Below, one piece after another: positions 13,120 through 27,581 of a stretch of 64,000 nucleotides of DNA. The notes under the pieces are model-generated. The model was given only the letters and a program-made list of their open reading frames with translations. It did no database searches and was not told where the DNA came from. Numbering within the stretch: the first letter of the stretch is position 1; the number at the start of each line of letters is the position of its first letter. Location: assembly GCF_020360975.1 (NCBI RefSeq), contig NW_025408668.1, positions 1,178,001 to 1,242,000 on the forward strand, given 5' to 3'. The DNA is from Hirsutella rhossiliensis (taxonomy: Eukaryota; Ascomycota; Sordariomycetes; Hypocreales; Ophiocordycipitaceae). Both the position numbers and the translations under genes were made by a program.

Positions 13120-13569
13120 TATTACGACCACGGCTACTAGGCCGCTAACGGTCGACCGCGTTAAGTACGTAACACGGTCTAACGGATAAATAGTCGGCAC
13201 GACTATCTAATAGATATAGGATCGAGGGGATCGTAGAGATCTAAGTAATCTAGGATTAATAGGATCACTGCGCTCTATGCGATCTAACGTTAGGGATTAT
13301 AGCTAGGCCTATAATCTAAGGACAGTCTCTACGGGTATATATAGCCACCTACTTTTACTCCTTTAGATAGATAGCTCTCTAGCTTTTAATATAGATCTTT
13401 ATTACGATTCTATCTCTAATTCTAATTACCTAGTTATAGTCTACGGTCTACGACCTCCGACTTATTACTAACGTAATATACTTATTATTACTTAGACCAC
13501 GCCCTATTATATCTGCTAATATAAACCCCTTAATAGGTTTATCCCTTAGGAATAACACCGGTCGTTATA
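13120..13569 (+). repeat. Gypsy G1 5' LTR
   Basis: It is 450 bp and pairs with 20521-20970. Its first bases are TATTACGACC where the partner has TGTTACGACC. Near-inverted ends (TGTTACGACC and GGTCGTTATA) mark the termini. Confidence 0.95.
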
Positions 13570-13789
13570 CGTTAAAAGCTCTTATTTAGTATAATACCGC
13601 GTTACTCTAAGCAATATCGCAACTATTAATATACCTATATAGCAAGCTAGATTAACTAACTCTAGAGCTACTATATCGCCTTAGGATATAATGCGCGAAA
13701 TTATCGCCCTTCGATATAAGGTATAGTTACTTAGGAACGGAGGAGGCAACGGATAAGTTAGGGACCTCGGAGAAGCAGTTAAACTAAAA

Positions 13790-16700
13790 TAGCTAGGACT
13801 ATTCGACGGTACTTATAGCACGCTTTAAGACTTTCTTACCTAACTTAAGGCCTACTACCGGTTTTACCCTACTAAACTCTCGGACCTAGTCGAAAAGGTA
13901 CTCTACGTAGGAAATTATTTATTTAGAACGGCACTCGCTTAGTTTAGGCCTATTATAAGGGACTTTCTCGATAACTAACTAGCGCGACGAGACAACGAGA
14001 TAGATAAAGTCTTTACTAGTTTCTAAGGATTCGAAGAAGCTATTACGAAAGTATTCGGAATAACCGACGAGGAACGAGAAGCTAAATAGAAACTCCGAGA
14101 ACTCCGATAAAGGATCTTAGCATTAGATTATACTACGAAGTTCCGTTAAGTTACCTTAAAGCTTAATTAGGACGACGAACCCCTTATATTACGATTCTAT
14201 AATAGGCTTAAAGAAGAAGTTAAGGACGAGCTCTATAAGGAAAATCGACCTAATAACCTCTCGGACTATATTGCTATAGTAGTACGAATCGATAATAGAT
14301 AGTATACGCGACGCTAAGAAAAGAAATAAGGAAGAGGAAACTAGAACCCTTCCTATAAGAATAACTTTAACCGACGCGCTAACTATAAGAAGAAGCGCGA
14401 AACTCCTATTGCCTACGCCTATATAACTAACCTAGGTAGGATAGATCTAGATATAATATAGAAAAGCAAAGGAAAGTATTTTAACTATAGGAAACCTAGA
14501 TATTACTCTAAAGAATATAGACAACCTCGTAAGGAGAAGAAAACCTACTAAGTACTAGCCCTAGAAGGTAAGAAACACTTAAACGCTACTAATAGATAGG
14601 AACCGAAGTATAAACTCCTTAGTTAGACTATATACTACGACGATAAATATACGGTATACCTAAGCGATAAGAACGGTACCGGATAGTTCCTAAAGCTACT
14701 AAAGAAAACCCTTATAATAATGCAACGAAGGGATCCTAAAACATAGAAATAAGTTAAATTCGTAGAACCGGAACACCCCTATCTTAAAGGAGTCTCCTAA
14801 GACTAGATTAGGAAGAACGGTAAACGATTCTAGGAAGATATATAAAATAAAAATCGATAACAACGACGGGCAGTCTATAAACAATATAATAAAGAAGATA
14901 TAGACGTAGCCCTTATACTTACGAAACTCGGATAATAACCTAAGGAGGAACAACGAAGTATCGACGATATAAGCTCTAAAGAATAAGAAATACCTAGAGA
15001 AACGGAAGACGAGAACGAACTCGTACTACTACCCTCGCTACTAAGGGAGAATGCTACGATTAGAGAACACGCTCTATACTTCGAAGAATTTAAAGAAATA
15101 ATTAAAATTAGAACCTAATAAACGCCTTAAATTCTTATAGAAAACTAATAAGCTATATTAATTCGATATTAACCGGCACTACGCGGAGGAGACTACGCTA
15201 TAGCTATCGCCGTAGTCGATACCTTTATAGCTCTATAACGAGAATAGTAACTACGAGGAGAATTTAGAGACGATCTATAAATACTACTTACTTATAAGCA
15301 CTATAAGTATATTTTATAGATATTATGCGTCTACCTAGATTGCATAATATACTTCTAGATAAAGGCACGATACGACGCCTTCCCGGTTAGGTTCGAAGGA
15401 TAAGTACTTTCGAAACCCTACCTAAGCATAGAACTAGACTACTAGAAAATCGATTAACGCTACCCGAACGACTAAGTTATATTATTAGAACCCGATTATA
15501 GTATACTACTTAAATGCCGCGATAATTACGGTTTATTAACGAGATATCTTTCGGAGATATATAAAATCTATAAACACGCTAAAATAGAAGAATAGTATAA
15601 CGCTACTCGCTCTAAGGCATCTAAACCCTTAATCTTCTAAAGACTTACGTAATAAGTTAAATACGACGAGGAAGATTATAACGAATATATATACCCGAAC
15701 TATAGAGTTTATAAATACGAAAAAGCACGAGTATAGTATAAACGATATAACGGTGCACTAAAAGATTATTAGTAATATATACGAAGGCTATAGGCCGTAT
15801 TCGACTAAGGGAGAATCGATATAAAAACACTACGTGCGAAATAGAAAGATATAGAACGAAAACTCGACCTTTAGTACGAAAACGAATAGAATTGCGAAGC
15901 ATAGTACGCAATTAACTGCGAAGTAGTATAATGCAAACGATATAGCGTCGAGAAATAAGAAATCTTCGATTAGCTATAAGAAATTAGTCTCTTAAGCCCT
16001 AATACGATACTACGCGACGAAAATATAAAGAAATAATATTAACAATAAATCAAAGAAGAATACCTAAATAAAATAAATAAGGACTAGGTAAAAAACGAGG
16101 TACGCTATCTATAAAAGGGCTATAGACTAGCACGACACGATAAGATCTAAGGACCCTATATATAGCAATAGTAAGCTATAGTAACTAAATAGTATTAGAT
16201 ATCTAAATCGCGGGATATTACGCGCGTATACTTTTAGACTACGGCGCGATAGGCAATTACGTTTTACCTAGAGTCGTTAATCGTTACCGACTTATATAGA
16301 GATATAAGAAAGATCTATATAAACTTACGAATATCGAAGGAGAGGCCTTTAACTATAATAACGGAATTATTAATATAGAGATTAATTACCTCGATATTAA
16401 TATCTAAGGCTACGACGAACAAGTTAACTTCGATATTATAGATATTAGAGAACACGACCTTATATTAGGGCTTCTATAGCTATAGGAGAGCAACCTACTA
16501 ATTAACTAGAAAACTAGCTAGCTATATTAGAACGAAGACGTAAGTTTCTAGGACTAGCAGATTTAGGAGAAAGCAAAATTTTGCGATAATTTAGCTACTA
16601 AATAGGATAAAAAGGATAACCGTTTAAGTAAATTATTACGGGCTTTAGTAATATAAACGAAAACAGTAACCGAACTAGCGGATATAATAAAATCGACTAA

Positions 16701-19400
16701 TAAGACCTACGTACTAACTAACACGGCTATATAACCTAGCATCCGATATAAATAGAATAAAGGATATAATATAAAGATCTAAAGAGTTATTACTACTCTA
16801 AGGAAGGACCTTAAATAAATTAATAAAGAGCTTAAGTTAAGAGAAACTAGCTCTTAAAAGAAAGAATAAAGCCTATAGGATAGAATAGAGAATATCCCTT
16901 AGGAATACCGGAAATACGATAAACTCTTTAAGGAAGAACTTAAGATAGGGTTACCCGAATATAGCTAATAGGACCACGAAATTTGTCTTAAGGATAGAAT
17001 AACGCCGACGTTCTATAAGATCTATAACCTAAACGAAAAGCAACTATAAACGCTACGCGACTACCTCGACGAGAATCTATAAAAGGGATATATACGAACG
17101 TTAATATCTAAAGCAAGCTATTTAGTTATATTTATTCTAAAGAAAAACGGCAAGCTACGATTAGTTATCGACTATAGACGCTTAAACGATATTATAATAA
17201 AGGACCGAATACTATTACTACTTATATCGGAACTACGAGATCGACTATACGGTAAAAAATAGTTTATAGCCCTCGATCTTAAAGGCGCCTATAACTTAAT
17301 ATATATAAAAAAGGGATACGAATAGATAATAGCCTTTAGAACGAAATTCGGACTATTCGAATATCTAGTAATGCTATTTAGACTTATAAATATACTAGCT
17401 ACCTTCTAACGGATAATTAATAATATCCTACGCGAACACTTAGATATCTTTATAGTAGTATACCTAGATAATATCCTAATCTTCTCGGACACCCTAGAAG
17501 AATATAGGGAATACGTCTATAAGGTACTCCGCGTACTTTAGAATACGAAGTTACTAGTTAAACTAGAAAAAAGCAAGTTCTATATATAGGAAGTAGACTT
17601 CCTTAGATATACGATCTTACTAAGAGAGATACGAATATAATAAGATAAGATTAACTTAGTTAAAGAATAGCTAACGCTAAAGAACGTTAAGGACGTATAA
17701 AGTTTCCTAGGATTTATAAATTACTACCGACGATTTATTAAAGATTTCGGAAAGATTATAGCACTACTATATAACTTAACGAAGAAGGAAAAAGGATTTA
17801 TATAGGACAATAAAGCTAACGAAGCTTTCGAATATATTAAGACTACGATTACGTAAGAACTAGTCTTAACTACCTTTAATCTAGAACGATAAATCGAACT
17901 CGAAACCGATATATTAGACTTTACTTTAGGAGTATAAATCGGATAAAAAGACAATAAAGGAAGACTATAACTAATTATATTCTACTCGAAGAAGCTATAT
18001 AGCGTAGAACTTAATTACCCTATCTACGATAAAGAATTCCTCGTAATTATTTAAGCTTTTAAGGAATTTCGATACTACCTTCTTAGAAGTAAGTATAAAG
18101 TTAAGGTTTATATAGATTATAAGAATATCTTATATTTTATAACGACGCAATAGTTAAACGGACGATAGATCCGATAGGCCGAATACTTATTAGAATTCGA
18201 CTACGAAATAATCTATAGAAAAGGAATAGAAAACGGTCGAGCTAATACCCTTAGTCGACGAAATAACTATAATATAGGGGCACTTATAGCGAAAGGACAG
18301 CTCCTAGAAATTAACGAAAACGGGAACTACTAGCAACGATAGCTAAATATAATATTTAAAGTATAACCTAACGACTCGACTTACTAAAAGATCCTAAAAT
18401 AGATAAAAGAATACGAAGTACTAAAGGGATACGATATAGAATATTCGGAAGTTCTAATATATAAGAATAAAATCTAGATACTACTAGCGTTACGAGATAA
18501 AGTTATATAAGATATATATAAACATCTAATATATAGATACTAAGGAATCCGAAGAATAATAAAACGGATTAAACGATAATATAACTTCCTATAGCTTAAA
18601 GAAGTAGTATAATAAGTTATTAAAAAATATAAACTTTACGCACGAAGTAAAGCCGAACGATATAAACTATATAGAGAATTACAACCGCTACTAGTACTAA
18701 AGAAACCATAGGATTCGATAGCTTTCGACTATATTATAAAGCTATTACTATTAAAAGAACCTATAACTAACGTTAAATATAATAGTATATTCGTTATTAC
18801 CGATAGATTAACGAAGTACGGATACTTTTTACCGTATAAAGAAGCAAGTAATATAGAAGAGCTAGCATATATATTCCTACGAATAATTATTAGCAATTAC
18901 GGACTACCGAACGAGATTATCTCTAATAGAGGAAGCACGTTTATAGCTAAATTTTAGCAAGCTCTTATAGTATAATTAGGGACAAAACATAAGCTTAGCA
19001 TAGCTTATTACCTATAAATAGACGGATAAATAGAACGACTTAACTAAACGCTTAAATAATATTTACGATACTATATTAGTTATAAATAAAACGATTAGGT
19101 TAAATAGCTACTAATAGCGTAACTAGCTTATAATAGCTTAGTTACGGAAATAACTAAGCTCTTACTAGCATACGCTAATTACGGATATAACCTAGAAGTA
19201 TTTAAGGTTACTCGAAAAGGACTATAAGCGGAACGAGCGATACTATAAGTAGATTAGCTACGAAAATTGCATAAAGAAATATAATAAGAACTTTAATTCG
19301 TTAGAAAATAAATATCTACTTACTATAATCGGAAAAGATTATAGGGACTAATCTTTCGAGAGGGAGATATAGTCTACCTCGTACGACGAAATATTAAAAT
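13790..19400 (+). pseudogene. Gypsy G1 gag-pol remnants
   Basis: The plus-strand frames are broken by TAA/TAG from RIP, but domains are clear. Gag reads LVEKVLYVGNYLFRTALA. The nucleocapsid knuckle reads YFNYRKPRYYSKEY, where every Cys and the His of a CCHC motif has become Tyr. RT contains KKNGKLRLVIDYRRLND and VVYLDNILIFS at 17455-17485 (second catalytic Asp to Asn). Integrase contains VITDRLTKYGYFLPYKEAS and GLPNEIISNRGSTF, with Asp to Asn at a catalytic position. All changes fit C-to-T or G-to-A. Confidence 0.9.
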
Positions 19401-20520
19401 AAAACGACTAAGTAATAAATTAGATTTTAAGAAACTTAGACCGTTTAAGGTTAAGAAAACCATTTTAAAAGTTAACTACGAACTTTCGCTACTAACGATA
19501 ATATAGATATACCCGATATTTTATATCTTATTATTAAAACTAGCGCTATAAAACGCGAAACTATAGGAAAAAAATAAAGTCAACGACGATTAAGAATATA
19601 AAGCAGAATAAATACTAGATATAAGAAAACAAGGTTAGTAATAAGAGTACCTTATTAAGTAGAAGGGATATAGACTAGAGGAAAATACCTAGGAACTACT
19701 TAAGCACTTAACCTACTACGGCTCTCTACTTCGATAATTTTACTAGAAGGTTTAGGAGGGATTAAAGGACTAAGATCCGTAAACTCCTCGCTAACACCGA
19801 ACGAGGACTAATTCGCCTTATTAGGAACGCCTAACGATTATAAGTTATTTGCCACCTAATGCTTATACGCATCGAGCGTAGGTAAAACGCTATCCTTAGT
19901 ATCTACTTCTTAGATACTACGACGAAATAACTCGGAACTCTTTTCCTTTACACGATTCCGAATCTTCTAGATACGAGCTAAACGATTAACGGCGATAGAC
20001 ATTTACGACTAAAGGTTCGTAAGCTATGCCTAAAGCTCTAATAAGGCTTCCCTAGCTTCCTCCTCTTTAGAATATAGCCTACGCTACTCCGCTAATAATT
20101 TAGTTACTAGAAGAAATATATTAGCTACTACGCGTAGAAAGAATTAAAAGATACCTATAAGAAGAGGCTACTAAAACACTATTATAATAGGGACGACCAC
20201 TAGCAATATAATTATTATAGCGCGAAGAATTTTCGGCTATCCGATAATTCGTCTTCTTCGCCTTAAAGCATCGAGTACATAGTATATCGGTAGGATCTCT
20301 ACTTAAGTCGATATATTCGGTAAGAGCAGCGCGCTCGGAGGCTTTTTAGGAACGATTTTTTAGTATACGACTAGATATACTATTAGCAGTATATCCTAAA
20401 AGGATAAAGAAATAAGGAACGACACACTTACGCACGACGCGATAAGGGTATATTTATATACGGCGGCTAAGGCAGCTATAGCAGGTCTTACGAATAAGAC
20501 TAAAAGGAGGGGAGATATCG

Positions 20521-20970
20521 TGTTACGACCACGGCTACTAGGCCGCTAACGGTCGACCGCGTTAAGCACGTAATACGGTCTAACGGATAAATGGTCGGCA
20601 CGACTATCTAATAGATATAGGATTAAGGGGATCGCAGAGATCTAAGTAATCTAGGATTAATAGGATTACTACGCTCTATACGATCTAACGTTAGGGATTA
20701 TAGCTAGGCCTATGATCTAAGGACAGTCTCTATAAGTATATATAGCCACCTACTTTTACTCCTTTAGATAGATAGCTCTCTAGCTTTTAATATAGATCTT
20801 TATTACGATTCTATCTCTAATTCTAATTACCTAGTTATAGTCTATAGTCTACGACCTCTAACTTATTACTAACGTAATATACTTATTATTACTTAGACCA
20901 CGCCCTATTATATCTGCTAATATAAACCCCTCGATAGGTTTATCCCTTAGGAATAACACCGGTCGTTATA
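20521..20970 (+). repeat. Gypsy G1 3' LTR
   Basis: This 450-bp partner of 13120-13569 is preceded by a polypurine tract at about 20501-20514 and followed by TSD ACTTA. Confidence 0.95.
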
Positions 20971-20975
20971 ACTTA

Positions 20976-23900
20976 CTAAGGCTAAGGTAAGTACTATATT
21001 AATAAAGATAGGTCTTAATATAAAGGATAAGGAAAGAGTAAAGGATAAGGTAGTTTTAGTATTTCTAAAAGTATTTAGTATAGCGGAAAGGGCGCCTTAG
21101 TTAGTTCTTACTACGCTAAGAAAGAAAAAAGGTAGTTAGAAGTAATAAATAGGTCTTATCTTTCTTTTATTTAGTTATAACTATCCTTCTCTTCTTTATT
21201 ATTAAGGTCTTAATAAAGTTATAGTTTAGTTTTATTTTCCTTATTAATATTTAATAGGTAGTATAAATAGCTTTCCCTTATACTCTTATTTTACTATTTT
21301 ATATATAGTTATAGGACGTTTAAGTATACTAATATATTAATAAGTTAATAGTAATTTAATAGGGATTTATTACTAATTTAATAGCGTTTCTTTACGCTAA
21401 TAGGTTTCCTTACCTTACTTAGTCTTATACCTCTTTTTCCTAGTTAAGTAAGTAGTATATTCTTTAATAAGGTCTTAGCTATTTACTATATCTTTAGTAT
21501 CGACTTATTAGTTATACTTAGCTAGCTATCCTTTCTATTTAATAAGGAAAAAGGTATTACCCTTAAATCTCTTTTAGCCTTTAATCTCTTAGACTTCTTA
21601 TTTACTTTTATTATCTTTTAAGTTTAGTATTAATAAGGTTTTACTATCTTTATAGGTGCCTTTATACTCCTTCTATAGCTCTAAGAGACTAATATAAAAA
21701 ACGTTATAAAGATATAAGTACTTTTTAAAGAGTATAAGATAATATACTTACTTTTTAATAGCTAATAGGACCTAAAATAGTCTAATATACTTAGGTAAGA
21801 GTTTTCTTTTTTCGTCCTTAAAGTATAAGTTCTTTATCGATAATACTATAAGGTCTCTTACTTTTAGTATAAGCGGTTAGTACCTTAAATCGTAGTATTT
21901 CGCTTACGATTTAATAGAATTTCCTTAGTATTCCTTAAGCCTCTTTTATAGCTTTTATAGCTTAGTAACTCTTACTCTTACTTTAGGTACCCCCCTCTAA
22001 ATAATATTATCCTTAATATTAATATAAAAGTTTAATTAATAATCTATTAACGCTTTATTAAGTAATAACCTAGTTATTATATTCTTTATATTATTATATA
22101 TAAATTAAGTAATATATAAGAGTAATACTTAGTTAGTTTATTTTAAGTTAGTAAAGTATCTTAAGTAATACTATATAGCTTAGTTTATTTATTTTATTTA
22201 CTTATTAGTTTATAAGTAAAATACTATTAATAGCTTACGTTTTACTTATAAGATAAAATAAAGATTTAACTAGATCTTACTTATAAATAAGGACCTTTTA
22301 TTTAAGATAATACCTTTTAAAGGTCTATATACTAATTTAACTTAGTAATAGAATAATTCTACTAGCTTTAAAGCTATTATTATCTTAGAGATAAGAAAAA
22401 AAGGTAATACTTAATATATTAGTTTATAATTACTAAGATCGTATTAACGTCTTATTTATTATACTATACTTTAAGTAGACCTATAATAAAGTCTATTAAT
22501 AATTCTTCTTATAGTTATATAAGATATAGTAACGATTATATAGTACTATAAGGGCAATGCCTCTTAGATACTATACTTTAATATACTAGGTATAACTAAA
22601 TATATTTATTTATATCTTTTATTATTTTATTTTAATAGAAGTTCCTTATTAATAGTTCGCTAATACGTTAAGAGCTAAAGTATCTTACTAATAAATTATT
22701 ATAAAAGAGCTATATTAGCTCTTACTATAAAGCTACTTTTAAAGGTACTATAATACGATCCTTTTATAGTAGTAGTCTATCTAAGCGTACTAACTAAAAA
22801 CCCTTCTCTTTTAAGAAGTCTTTAGTCTTCTTTAGCCTATTAATTACTATATTAACCGACTAAGTATATTTTAGTAACTCTAGTAGTAGTTCTAGAACTT
22901 CTACTATATAAACCTTTATATAATAAGCCGCTTCTTTAATAGTCTTCCTTAAAAGTAACTATTTATAACTAGCTCTTTCTTTAGCTTAACTAGCTAATTA
23001 TTTAAGTCTTATACTTAAATTATTATAGTTTCGCTATAAATAAGCTTATATATTTTCCTTATATAAAGGTACTTTACTATACTTATATTAACTAAAGGTT
23101 AAGTATCTCTTTACTTATAAAAACGCTTTATTATTTCTTTATATAAATATAGTATTAATAGTAGCTAGCTTTACTTATAGCTCTAGTAATAGTTTTATAG
23201 ATAGGGGCTTCTTACTTTTATATCTAGGTATTTTTAATAGCGCGTTTACTAGGTTTAATTTACTTTTATAATACTTAATTATAAAGTTAAATAGTACTAA
23301 ATATATATACTATCTTACTTACCTCTTATTTAAGGAGGTCTAGTATATAAATATTTAAAGGTTATAGTAGTCTAATAATACCTTTACTTTATATACTACC
23401 CTTTTAATATAATATTATTAGTATTTAAATAACTTAACGATAGTAAATAGTTCTTAGTCTAAAATACTATAATTAAGTTTAGCTTTAGTAAACTTCCTTA
23501 ACTAAAATATAATTAATTAGTAGCGCCCTTTATTATTAAGTTAAGAAATAATCCTTACTATTATAAATTATAATATATTTATTTTAATATAAATACGTCT
23601 TTTTAGATTATAATATTAAAGGAGTAGGGCTCTTTAAAAAGTATCCTTAAGAGCCTAAAACGCTACCCTTTTAGTAAGGTTTAGCTCTATACTCCTTAGC
23701 TTCTTTTTATTCTTACTCCCTTTTAATAATATAGTTAAGGGCGCTATAACTCCTAAGTACCTATATATAAATCGTTAGTAAAAATTATAGAACTTAAGGA
23801 AAACCTAAATATTATAGTAGGTTATAGGTTTAAGCTATTAAGCTATTACCTTTACTTATTAAAGGTCTATTAATACCTTATTAATAAATAAAATAAACCT

Positions 23901-26482
23901 AAGGAACTTAACTAACTATTAATAAAAGATATACTTTAATAGTTTTATATAGAGCTCTATAGCCCTTAGCCTTTCTATTACTTATTCTAAGTATTTAGTA
24001 TATTTTTCTCTTATCTTAGAGTATATAAGGATATTATTAAGGTAGACTATATAGATTATATCTATAAGCTATTTAAGCGCTTAATTAATATAGCTTTTAA
24101 ATATAGCTAGTATATTAGTAAGTTTAAAAGGTATTACTAAGTATTCGAAATATCTATAACGCGTTTAGAAAGTAGTCTTTTATTTATCTCCTTAAATATA
24201 AATATATTAATATATATTCTATATATTAATCTTAGAAAAATACTTAGCTCCTTTATAGTAGTTAATAATCTCTAAAATAAAAGTTAAAGGGTACTAATTC
24301 TTTTATATAAGCTAGTTAAGTCCTTAGTAGTCTATATATAGCTATAAGGTACTATCCTTCTTTAGAATAAAAAGGATAAGCGCTCTAGCTAGGCTCTTTA
24401 ACTCCTAGATTATTTTTCTATTTATTGCGTTTTAAATTTAGTCGCGTAATACTTAGAGTTCCTTTTACGATAAAGGGTAAATTGGTTTATAATAGGGTTC
24501 TATATTAAGGATTAAATTAATTAAGTAATTTATTCCCTTTCTAGCTAATAGTAAGTTAGGTTTATTAGCTAAGAAAGTATCTTTAAACTAATAAAGAGTT
24601 AATAGGATTTTAGCCTATTCTTCCTATAAAATCCTTTTATCTTTATCTTTATCTAGTAGTAGGATTAGCTTAGGATTAAGCGCTATTATATATACCTTTA
24701 CTTTATTTTTATATTCTTAAAGGAATTTATAAGGGTTTTATAAGGTTTCGCTACTTAGTTAATACTTAAACTACTATTATCGTTTTTATAAGATAATATA
24801 AATACGTTTATCCTTTAAGGTAGTAACTAATAAAAGGATTAATACTTAATTATTTAGCGTTAACTTATTAATATTAATATAGAAATAAGGAATTATTTTT
24901 AGTGCTTTTTATATTTATTATTTAAAGTAGTACTAGCTATACTTTATACTTCTTTACCTTACTATTACTAAGCCTTAATAACTTAAGGTATAATAACGCT
25001 ACTTATAGTAATCCTTACTATTAAGTAAAGTATATATTTATAAGGTTAATATTACTATAAGCATTTAAGTATATAAGGACTTTAATAAGGTTTCGCCTTA
25101 ATATTATTATAAGAGTTTTAAGTAACTATCCTATAAGTATTAAGTTTATTAAAAGAGAGGCGTTTACCTTAATATCTTACTTTTGCCTTATTTTATAGTA
25201 TTAAGTTTAAGAGTCTTTACTAAGGTTTCTACCTTTAAAGAGTTAATATATTCTATTAATAGGTATCTTAGCTTATTATATTAGAAATATATAATTTATA
25301 ATTAATTAAAAGATCCTCTTTCTTAATAATATTCCTTAGTTTAGCCCTTAATAGGTATATTGCTAGCTTACTAGTTATTAGTTAAATTAGTAGTATTTCC
25401 TTAACGATTTAGCTTAGCTTATTAGCCTCTTTAATTCCTCCTTTTATATATACTACCTTAAGGAGTAGTATTATTTCTATTCTTAGTTCTTTTAAAGGTA
25501 AAAGTAATATTAATATATTATCTTTTATTAGTAGTAGTATCTTAATATTATTAAGCGACTTAAATAAGCTCTTCCTATTAATTAGTATAAATAGGTATTA
25601 AATAAAGGTTAATTTAGTTTTAAAGTTATAGCTTTAGCTTAGCGAAAAACGTAAGAGTACGCGCCTTTTTTAATAAGCGTTTAAAATACTTTTTTAAGGA
25701 GTTAAGGTATAAGCTAAACTCTAAGAAGGACTAGCCTTCTTATTAATAAGCCTCCTTTAATTATATCGCTAATAATATCTCCTTATTTATAGTATCCTTA
25801 ATTAAGATTAGTATCTATTCTTTAAAGTATACTTAATCTATACTATATTTAGTCTAGTTAATCGGCGTCTATTCTTTAAGGTATTAGTACTATCTTACTT
25901 TATAGTCGCTATATATATAATTTACTATATAAAGGATCTTTATTTTATTATAACGAAAACGTTTAAGCGCTGCCTTAAAGGCATCCTTTAAATTATAAGT
26001 TTAGTTTAAATATTTCTATATATTAATAGGTTAAGATAATTAAGCGATGTTTTTAATCTTAACCTTACTACCGCGACTACTATCCGATTTAAGAGAGTAG
26101 GACTATTAATACTTTCTTAAATAAATAGCGATAGTACTAGCATATTTAGTAATTTCCTCTTTTAATTATATAACGTAATCTTATAGGCGTTTTATTTCCT
26201 TTAGCTCCTTAATATATACTTATAGAGCTATAAGCTTTTCCTTATAAGATAGTTATCTTATACTTATAAGAAGCGATATCTTTAATATAGTTATAATACT
26301 ATTTATAATAAGGGTCTATTCTAAGGATATATCTTCTTATTCTTTATCTCTTAAGTAGATACTTAATATATATAATAAAGAGGCCTTAACTAGTTAACTA
26401 TTATATCGTACTATAGGAGCGTTATATAGTTTTCTTTAAGTAGCTATCTTTACTAGTAATTAAAAATAAAAGCTTTAGAAAT
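20976..26482 (-). pseudogene. Gypsy A1 pol remnants
   Basis: This is minus-strand internal sequence of Gypsy A1. Integrase traces lie at about 22.0-22.6 kb, RNase H-like sequence at 23.2-23.9 kb (shared with 1190-1834) and RT at 23.9-24.4 kb with VYLNNILIYS in place of VYLDDILIYS. From 23.85 to 26.58 kb it is duplicated at 31.70-34.43 kb with differences that are mostly transitions. There is no usable open frame. Confidence 0.75.
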
Positions 26483-26578
26483 TATAAGGGAATATATATT
26501 ATAGTACGATTAGTTAGGTAGTAGAGATAGCTAGAGGTACTATACTATATATATTATATTCTCCTTACTATAAGATTA

Positions 26579-27399
26579 TTATTATTATTAAGATTATACT
26601 AGTAACCTATTTAAAGGTATCTAGAGCTTTAGCGTTAAATAAGAAGGAAAAACTAAAGTACTTAAAGGAAAACCCTCCCTTCTTTTATAGCTAGTCCGCC
26701 CTTATACTAAGTTATAGTTATAATATATAGGAATCTTATGCCTTATACTAGGTTACGGTTATAATATATAGGAATCTTATACTAGCTATCTTAGGTATTA
26801 TTATAGTTAGTTAGAATTATATTAGCCTTACTATAAAGTAACCTTAGAAAGTAACTCCTTTATATACGCGGGGTATATAGCGTTAATTAGTAGTACGAGC
26901 GTTTTTAGTTAATAGTTAATAGTTAATTATATAATTATATAATTATCTTTAACCTTATATTATAACGATATCTTCCTAGGCTTTACTTTATTTTTCCGCT
27001 ATAAGGCTTAGCGGGCTATTTTTTATTAATACCGGCCTTTAGCTAAGCTAGTAGTCGGGTTATCGTACTAGCTTCGCGCTATACTTATTAAGTTACTAGT
27101 ATCGGCCCTAGGTTTTTATTTTCCTAGTTAGGGGGCCTAGACTAAGGTTAGGGGGAGGTCTTAACGAATTCGTTACTAGGTCTAGGTAAGCGAGGTCTAG
27201 GCCGGCCTACTTATAGCGGGGCTAGACTGCTAGTATATTTATAAGCGCTTCTAAAAGCGCTAATTAGCTAATTAATAAGTAGGTTAGCGTAGTCTATTAG
27301 TCCGACTAAAACTTAATCGTGCCCTTAGCTAGATTGAAACTAACTTTAGCGTTATAGCTAGTAGGCTTCTTAGGTATATAACTATTATACTATAAGGGT
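26579..27399 (-). mobile_element. Probable SINE or truncated LINE insertion in an LTR
   Basis: This 821-bp insert in a Gypsy A LTR is flanked by a 14-bp duplication (26565-26578 and 27400-27413) that differs only at one C/T. On the minus strand the insert ends in a TAA-type repeat (plus strand starts TTATTATTATTAAG). A long, element-variable TSD and a short-repeat tail are features of target-primed reverse transcription. No coding motif is seen, so SINE versus 5'-truncated LINE is open. A 41-bp tandem repeat lies within it near 26701-26782. Confidence 0.6.
26701..26782. repeat. 41-bp tandem repeat, two copies
   Basis: Two consecutive copies start at 26701 and 26742. They share the core GGTTATAATATATAGG-like sequence and differ at transition positions. 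Confidence 0.7.
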
Positions 27400-27581
27400 T
27401 TATTATAAGATTAAAGCTTATAAGAAAAGGGATTTCTTAGTTTTTTTATTAAAGTAGTAAGTAGTCTATAATATATAAGTAAGGTAGGTATAATTCCTTA
27501 CTAATACCTTATTAATATATTAATACTATATACCTAAGTACTTTATTAGCTTATACCTCTTAGTAACGCTCTTATAGCTTT

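Larger units (their letters stand above)
13120..20970 (+). mobile_element. RIPed Gypsy element G1, structurally complete
   Basis: Two 450-bp LTRs (13120-13569 and 20521-20970) are flanked by the perfect TSD ACTTA (13115-13119 and 20971-20975). A classic polypurine tract, AAAAGGAGGGGAGA, lies just before the right LTR. The right LTR keeps TG at its start; the left has TA. Plus-strand coding traces in order are gag (about 13790-14300), a zinc knuckle (about 14467-14525), protease (about 16215-16500, LDYGA for LDSGA), RT (about 17150-17660), RNase H and integrase (about 18720-19090). This is the Ty3/Gypsy order. Internal stops are numerous, so it is dead. Confidence 0.95.
10381..27576 (-). mobile_element. 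RIPed Gypsy element A1, split by nested insertions
   Basis: LTRs of about 257-259 bp lie at 10381-10637 and 26483-26578 plus 27414-27576. The flanks ACTCT (10376-10380) and GCTTT (27577-27581) are compatible with one 5-bp TSD after RIP transitions. A purine-rich tract precedes the left LTR on the minus strand. Minus-strand coding traces include an RT box VYLNNILIYS (about 24020-24045, from VYLDDILIYS), an upstream RT motif ILKKDSTL (about 24336-24390) and an integrase core beginning near DFIIGLLKV (about 22.0-22.5 kb). The order RT-RH-IN is that of Gypsy. It contains the plus-strand Gypsy at 13120-20970. Confidence 0.78.
26483..27576 (-). repeat. Gypsy A1 5' LTR, interrupted
   Basis: The LTR is in two parts, 26483-26578 (96 bp) and 27414-27576 (163 bp), together about the length of the uninterrupted copies (257 bp). 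The break carries an 821-bp insertion with a duplicated target. Confidence 0.8.

Noticed and set aside
14699..17954. Three minus-strand open frames of 76-84 residues (14699-14953, 15657-15911, 17724-17954)
   Set aside because: They are antisense to the clearly plus-strand Gypsy G1 gag-pol and are hydrophobic products of AT-rich sequence.
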